Source of the DNA: Domibacillus epiphyticus
GTDB lineage: Bacteria; Bacillota; Bacilli; Bacillales; Domibacillaceae
NCBI RefSeq assembly: GCF_001975785.1
Contig: NZ_MSFI01000002.1
Span: forward strand, 62,001-126,000
Direction: 5' to 3'
DNA: 64,000 nt
The notes beneath the pieces were generated by a model. It made no database searches, was not told where the DNA came from, and saw only the letters and a list, made by a program, of their open reading frames with translations. Shown in pieces: positions 60,766 through 64,000 of the stretch. The first letter of the stretch is position 1. Each line of letters starts with the position of its first letter. The position numbers and the translations under genes were made by a program.

Positions 60766-61554
60766 TTAACGGTAAATTGCGATTGGTAATACTACAGCAG
60801 CAGGGCCTTCAACACTTTCATTAAATTCTGCAGGCAATTGTGCTGATTTGTTTTTTCGACGTTGCTCTCTATTTGAATATTTTTTCTCAATCTCTTCCAA
60901 ATCAAAGAGTTTCATTTCTTCACCCTGGGGCAATAAACGTTCTACCTTGCAAAGCATTTTGAAGTCATTTCCTACAATTTCAATTTGATCTTTCATTAAA
61001 TGTTTTTCATTTAAATAAGCCACGAAATTATAAAAGGAATCACGTGTTTTAATTCGAATCGAAATTCCATTTTTCTCTTGAACCTCTTTCACTTTGTCTA
61101 ACATAGAAGTAACTGTTTCGACCTCCTCATCACTAATTACACCCAAGCCACTACCAACACTTCCTATATATTTAGCGTCTTTTACTAAATCGTATATTTG
61201 TGTAAAGCGAAGACTTCCCCTTACCTCTAATATCTCTTCCTCTTGAACGATCATTTCCCAAAGTTCTTCATCAAATGTATCTCTTTGGTCTAAATCATTA
61301 GCAATTAAATAGTCAATGACTCGCTTAAATTTTATCTCTGGCGTTATTTTTCCTCTTCTAGTAAATTCTTTGCCCGATCTAGAGTCTTTCGTTGCTTCAG
61401 CAAATCCCATTGCTTTTGCTTTACCTTGCGCAGTACTCTCTTCTCTTTCCAGTTTAGATACTTCTTCTTCAATAAACCCCTCAATATAACCTAAAAGGTT
61501 ATCGACATAATCTGCATCCAAATAATAAAAATCTCTAAATCCTAACTTCATCAT
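60766..61554 (-). CDS. DUF6414-type protein, first gene inside the right end
   Basis: 262 residues, soluble, intact. The N-terminus FRDFYYLDADYVDNLLGYIE with a following coiled, Glu-rich segment is that of the DUF6414 group. The C-terminal half is alpha/beta (RIKTRDSFYNFVAYLNEKHL, IVGNDFKMLCKVERLLPQGE). It starts at ATG behind AAGGAGCTGGT and lies 24 bp upstream of tnsA on the same strand, where Tn7 itself has tnsA first. It may be cargo or a regulator of the element; function unknown. It is the only undamaged long gene of the element. Confidence 0.72.
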   Translation of the reverse strand: MMKLGFRDFYYLDADYVDNLLGYIEGFIEEEVSKLEREESTAQGKAKAMGFAEATKDSRSGKEFTRRGKITPEIKFKRVIDYLIANDLDQRDTFDEELWEMIVQEEEILEVRGSLRFTQIYDLVKDAKYIGSVGSGLGVISDEEVETVTSMLDKVKEVQEKNGISIRIKTRDSFYNFVAYLNEKHLMKDQIEIVGNDFKMLCKVERLLPQGEEMKLFDLEEIEKKYSNREQRRKNKSAQLPAEFNESVEGPAAVVLPIAIYR

Positions 61555-61573
61555 ACCAGCTCCTTTTTCTGAA

Positions 61574-61620
61574 AATTAAAAAAACAGCTTCTTACAGATA
61601 TCATATCTGAAGAAGCTGTT
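61574..61620 (-). terminator. Terminator between glmS and the tns region
   Basis: Stem AACAGCTTCTT / AAGAAGCTGTT extended by CAGATAT / ATATCTG, with T runs on both strands. It lies inside the element and now ends the glmS transcript. Confidence 0.85.
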
Positions 61621-61708
61621 TTTAATCAAACTTTATTATAAATGATCAATCTTTATTTTAAATAATCGAACTTTGTTTTAAATGATCAATTTTTTTTACA
61701 AAATTACA
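61621..61708 (-). repeat. Right end of the Tn7-like element: four contiguous 20-bp repeats
   Basis: Units at 61621-61640, 61641-61660, 61661-61680 and 61681-61700 repeat with an exact 20-bp period; on the minus strand they read TAAAACAAAGTTCGATTATT and variants. The 8-bp terminus TGTAATTT (61708-61701) follows. Exactly 25 nt separate it from the glmS stop codon. Confidence 0.82.
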
Positions 61709-61733
61709 ACAGTAAAGTCAGGCGGTGTTCAAC

Positions 61734-63536
61734 TTATTCTACCGTTACTGATTTCGCAAGGTTACGCGGTTTATCTACATCGCAGTCGCGGTGTAGGGCT
61801 GCGTAGTAAGCGATGAGCTGCAATGGAACGACAGCGACAAGTGGTGCGAGCAGTTCGTGTACGGCTGGCAATACGAAGCGGTCTCCTTCTTGCTCAAGGC
61901 CTTTCATGGAGATGACGCATGTATTAGCACCACGGGCAGCCACTTCTTTCACGTTGCCGCGGATGTTCAAGTTAACGGATTCCTGTGTCGCAAGCGCGAT
62001 CACCGGTGTACCGTCTTCAATCAGCGCGATTGTACCGTGTTTCAGTTCTCCACCGGCAAAACCTTCCGCTTGAATGTAAGAGATTTCTTTCAGCTTTAAC
62101 GCGCCTTCCAGGCCGACATAATAATCGACTGAACGGCCGATAAAGAAGCAGTTGCGTGTTGTTGACAGGTAATCGCGCGCGATTTGTTCGAATTCTTCTT
62201 TTCCGTCACAAAGGACTTCCATTGTGTTCGCCACAATGCCAAGCTCATGTACGAGGTCAAAGCCTGTGTCAATACCGGCTGATTTTGCTGCCGCATCTGC
62301 CAGAATAGACAATACAGCAATTTGCGCTGTATATGCTTTCGTAGATGCAACGGCAATTTCAGGGCCTGCATGGAGAAGCAATGTGAAATCAGCTTCACGT
62401 GACAGTGTTGATCCCGGTACGTTTGTGATCGTTAACGCTTTGTAGCCAAGTTCTTTAATTTTTACTAACACGGCACGGCTGTCCGCTGTTTCGCCGCTTT
62501 GTGAAATAAAGATAAAGAGCGGTTTTTTCGAGAGAAGCGGCATGTTGTAAACGAATTCGCTCGCGACATGGACTTCCACTGGAATATTCGCCATTTGCTC
62601 CAAATACTGCTTGCCAACAAGACCTGCATGGTAGCTCGTGCCGCATGCGACGATGTATAGGCGGTCTGCTTCGTTTACTGCGTTCACGATGTCCGCATCC
62701 ACTTGCAATTCGCCTTGATCATTTTGATAGGCCTGCGCAATTTTACGGATAACAAACGGCTGCTCGTCAACTTCTTTTAACATATAATGCGGGTATGTGC
62801 CCTTTTCAATATCGCCGGCATCAAGTTCCGCCGTGTAAGGAGCACGTTCTACTGTGACACCTTCCGGATTTTTAATTGTCACACCATTCTTTGTTACAAG
62901 TACCATTTCTTTATCCATCAATTCAACAAATTGATCGGTTATTTGAAGCATCGCCATCGCATCTGATGCGACAACGTTAAAGTCTTCGCCAAGACCGACA
63001 AGAAGCGGGCTTTTGTTTTTCGCGACGTAAATCGTGCTTTCATCTTCGTTATCAAGAAGCGCAAGTGCATATGACCCTTTTAGCAAAGTCAATGTTTTGC
63101 GGAATGCCTCTTCTGTTGTCAATCCATCTTTCGAGAATAAACCGACTAACTGCACGATCACTTCTGTATCTGTATCACTTTGAAGTGGTATATCAAGCAA
63201 GTACTCGCGTTTCAATTGCTCATCATTTTCAATCACACCGTTATGAACGATTGTATAACGGTTTGTTACATTTTGATGTGGATGCGCGTTGTAACGGCTT
63301 GGTACGCCGTGTGTCGCCCAGCGAGTATGACCGATTCCTGCGTTTGATTTTACGTCTTCATCAACAATCGCACGCAAATCAGCGATACGTCCTTTTTCTT
63401 TGAAAATGTGCACACCCTCTTCGTTGCGCACAGCAATACCTGCAGAGTCATAACCGCGGTATTCGAGCTTCTCAAGCCCTTTCAATAAAATTTCTTTCGT
63501 ATCTTCGCTGCCGATATATCCAACTATTCCGCACAT
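61734..63536 (-). CDS. glmS: Glutamine--fructose-6-phosphate aminotransferase
   Basis: 600 residues. Cys2 after the initiator Met (MCGIVGYIG) is the glutaminase nucleophile. The class II amidotransferase domain (1-220, with HTRWATHG) is followed by two SIS sugar-isomerase domains ([22 protein letters not shown], and the late [20 protein letters not shown]) and the terminal NLAKSVTVE. It makes glucosamine-6-phosphate for peptidoglycan. AGGAGGAAAAAGAAT precedes ATG. Expression is controlled by the glmS ribozyme upstream, and its 3' end is the attTn7 target used by the neighbouring element. Confidence 0.99.
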   Translation of the reverse strand: MCGIVGYIGSEDTKEILLKGLEKLEYRGYDSAGIAVRNEEGVHIFKEKGRIADLRAIVDEDVKSNAGIGHTRWATHGVPSRYNAHPHQNVTNRYTIVHNGVIENDEQLKREYLLDIPLQSDTDTEVIVQLVGLFSKDGLTTEEAFRKTLTLLKGSYALALLDNEDESTIYVAKNKSPLLVGLGEDFNVVASDAMAMLQITDQFVELMDKEMVLVTKNGVTIKNPEGVTVERAPYTAELDAGDIEKGTYPHYMLKEVDEQPFVIRKIAQAYQNDQGELQVDADIVNAVNEADRLYIVACGTSYHAGLVGKQYLEQMANIPVEVHVASEFVYNMPLLSKKPLFIFISQSGETADSRAVLVKIKELGYKALTITNVPGSTLSREADFTLLLHAGPEIAVASTKAYTAQIAVLSILADAAAKSAGIDTGFDLVHELGIVANTMEVLCDGKEEFEQIARDYLSTTRNCFFIGRSVDYYVGLEGALKLKEISYIQAEGFAGGELKHGTIALIEDGTPVIALATQESVNLNIRGNVKEVAARGANTCVISMKGLEQEGDRFVLPAVHELLAPLVAVVPLQLIAYYAALHRDCDVDKPRNLAKSVTVE

Positions 63537-63621
63537 ATTCTTTTTCCTCCTGATTTAGAGGGTGCGGCAAACAAAGCGCATCTCAAGCTCTTTGCCTGCT
63601 CGCGCCCTTGCTTTTTTTATT

Positions 63622-63779
63622 TGGTACAAATTCACTCCCTTTGTCCATCGGGTTGCCCCGCTGTTTTAAGGATGAACATGACAGTTGTGTACCGCAACCG
63701 GGAGGCATCCGCCGAATCGTCGATAAACCTCCTCCTCGTCAACTAAGCGTGTTGTCGTTCCGCTCAGTTCAGGCGCTTT
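63622..63779 (-). ncRNA. glmS ribozyme-riboswitch
   Basis: Reading the minus strand, AAAGCGCC begins the ribozyme, with self-cleavage expected between A (63777) and G (63776). The highly conserved core GTTGACGAGGAGGAGGTTTA, TCGGCGGATGCCTCCCGG and the downstream pseudoknot and stems (GGGGCAACCC, ACAAAGGGAGTG) match the B. subtilis glmS ribozyme. Glucosamine-6-phosphate triggers cleavage and lowers glmS expression. Confidence 0.95.
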
Positions 63780-63839
63780 TAGTAAAACATATAAAACCGC
63801 TGCTCCGCTCCTTTCTTTTTTATACTGAAAAACACGATA

Positions 63840-63868
63840 ATCATACCTTTTTCCAAGCCTGCCGTCAA
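63840..63868 (-). promoter_or_regulatory. Sigma-A promoter of glmS
   Basis: TTGACG (63868-63863), a 17-bp spacer and TATGAT (63845-63840) on the minus strand, about 60 bp upstream of the ribozyme cleavage site. The remaining bases to 64000 show no further supported feature. Confidence 0.85.
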
Positions 63869-64000
63869 CCAAAAACTTACTTCCTCCGCTGTAAAAAATC
63901 GGAACGAAAATCCAGCCGCGTAAATAAATCACTCCGTAAAATGCAAGTAATTCATTTACGGCTCGCACAGGATAGCCCCTACATCTCGTGCATAATACTA

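Larger units (their letters stand above)
58776..61708. mobile_element. Degenerate Tn7-like transposon inserted at attTn7 (3' of glmS)
   Basis: The 2,933-bp element is bounded by 8-bp TGT termini (TGTAGCTT at the left, TGTAATTT read from the right), each followed directly by 20-bp repeats in inverted orientation. Three spaced copies at the left and four contiguous copies at the right reproduce the layout of TnsB sites in Tn7 ends. The right terminus is exactly 25 nt from the glmS stop codon, the Tn7 target position. Flanking pentamers are ACACT and ACAGT (4 of 5 identical). Inside: a broken tnsA transcribed inward from the right end, a DUF6414-type gene, an amidase relic and a hypothetical gene. 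tnsB, tnsC and tnsD are not present, so it cannot move by itself. Confidence 0.78.

Noticed and set aside
58776-61708. CRISPR array at the 20-bp repeats near glmS
   Set aside because: The units are directly adjacent without spacers, vary in sequence, occur inverted at the other end and have no cas genes nearby.
63666-63968. 100-codon ORF upstream of glmS on the minus strand
   Set aside because: It runs through the glmS promoter and the ribozyme core, whose conserved RNA sequence explains the open frame.

Overview
The window comes from a Bacillaceae-type Firmicute chromosome; the genus cannot be told from the sequence. The evidence is the set of recognisable Bacillus families (adeC, ywbE, csp, DCC-family yuxK type, DUF3817, a glmS gene preceded by the glmS ribozyme), strong AGGAGG-type ribosome binding sites often paired with TTG or GTG starts, and many hairpin-plus-T terminators.

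Layout. Positions 1-30.9 kb are mostly ordinary chromosomal genes in short operons: a LysR regulator divergent from a methyltransferase, a MarR-controlled MMPL exporter, AIM24, ywbE and flavin reductase, acylphosphatase, a CAP-domain protein, csp, EamA, azoreductase with its MarR, an FAD oxidoreductase with a half-size MFS protein, adenine deaminase, an S8 protease, a DsbA/FrnE-like protein, twin CNNM/CBS membrane proteins under a MerR gene, HxlR and GTP cyclohydrolase II, and several membrane proteins. Decayed genes lie between them (TPR lipoprotein, tetR, yhgE).

From 32 to 51.7 kb lies an aromatic-acid catabolic cluster of about 19 kb, nearly all on the minus strand. At its upstream end an IclR regulator is divergent from a PdxA/TphB-type dehydrogenase, a TphA2-like Rieske oxygenase and its beta subunit; this matches the gene content of terephthalate clusters. 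Two TAXI-TRAP uptake systems and one more permease follow. Then come a LysR regulator, a phthalate-4,5-dioxygenase-like Rieske protein, a Zn alcohol dehydrogenase, a hydroxypentadienoate hydratase, a 4-oxalocrotonate decarboxylase-like protein, a two-domain VOC extradiol dioxygenase and a 4,5-dihydroxyphthalate decarboxylase-like protein. I infer uptake of benzene (di)carboxylates, dihydroxylation to protocatechuate or a similar catechol, and meta-cleavage. No flavin/ferredoxin reductase for the oxygenases and no aldolase step is present in the window.

From 53.6 to 61.7 kb lies a decaying, AT-rich accessory island immediately 3' of glmS. Its glmS-proximal part is a degenerate Tn7-like element (58,776-61,708). 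The right end has four contiguous 20-bp repeats behind an 8-bp TGT terminus, exactly 25 nt past the glmS stop codon. The left end has three spaced copies in the opposite orientation behind TGTAGCTT. Inside are a broken tnsA and a DUF6414-type gene, and a second, internal right end points to layered insertions at attTn7. The window closes with glmS, its ribozyme and a clear sigma-A promoter.
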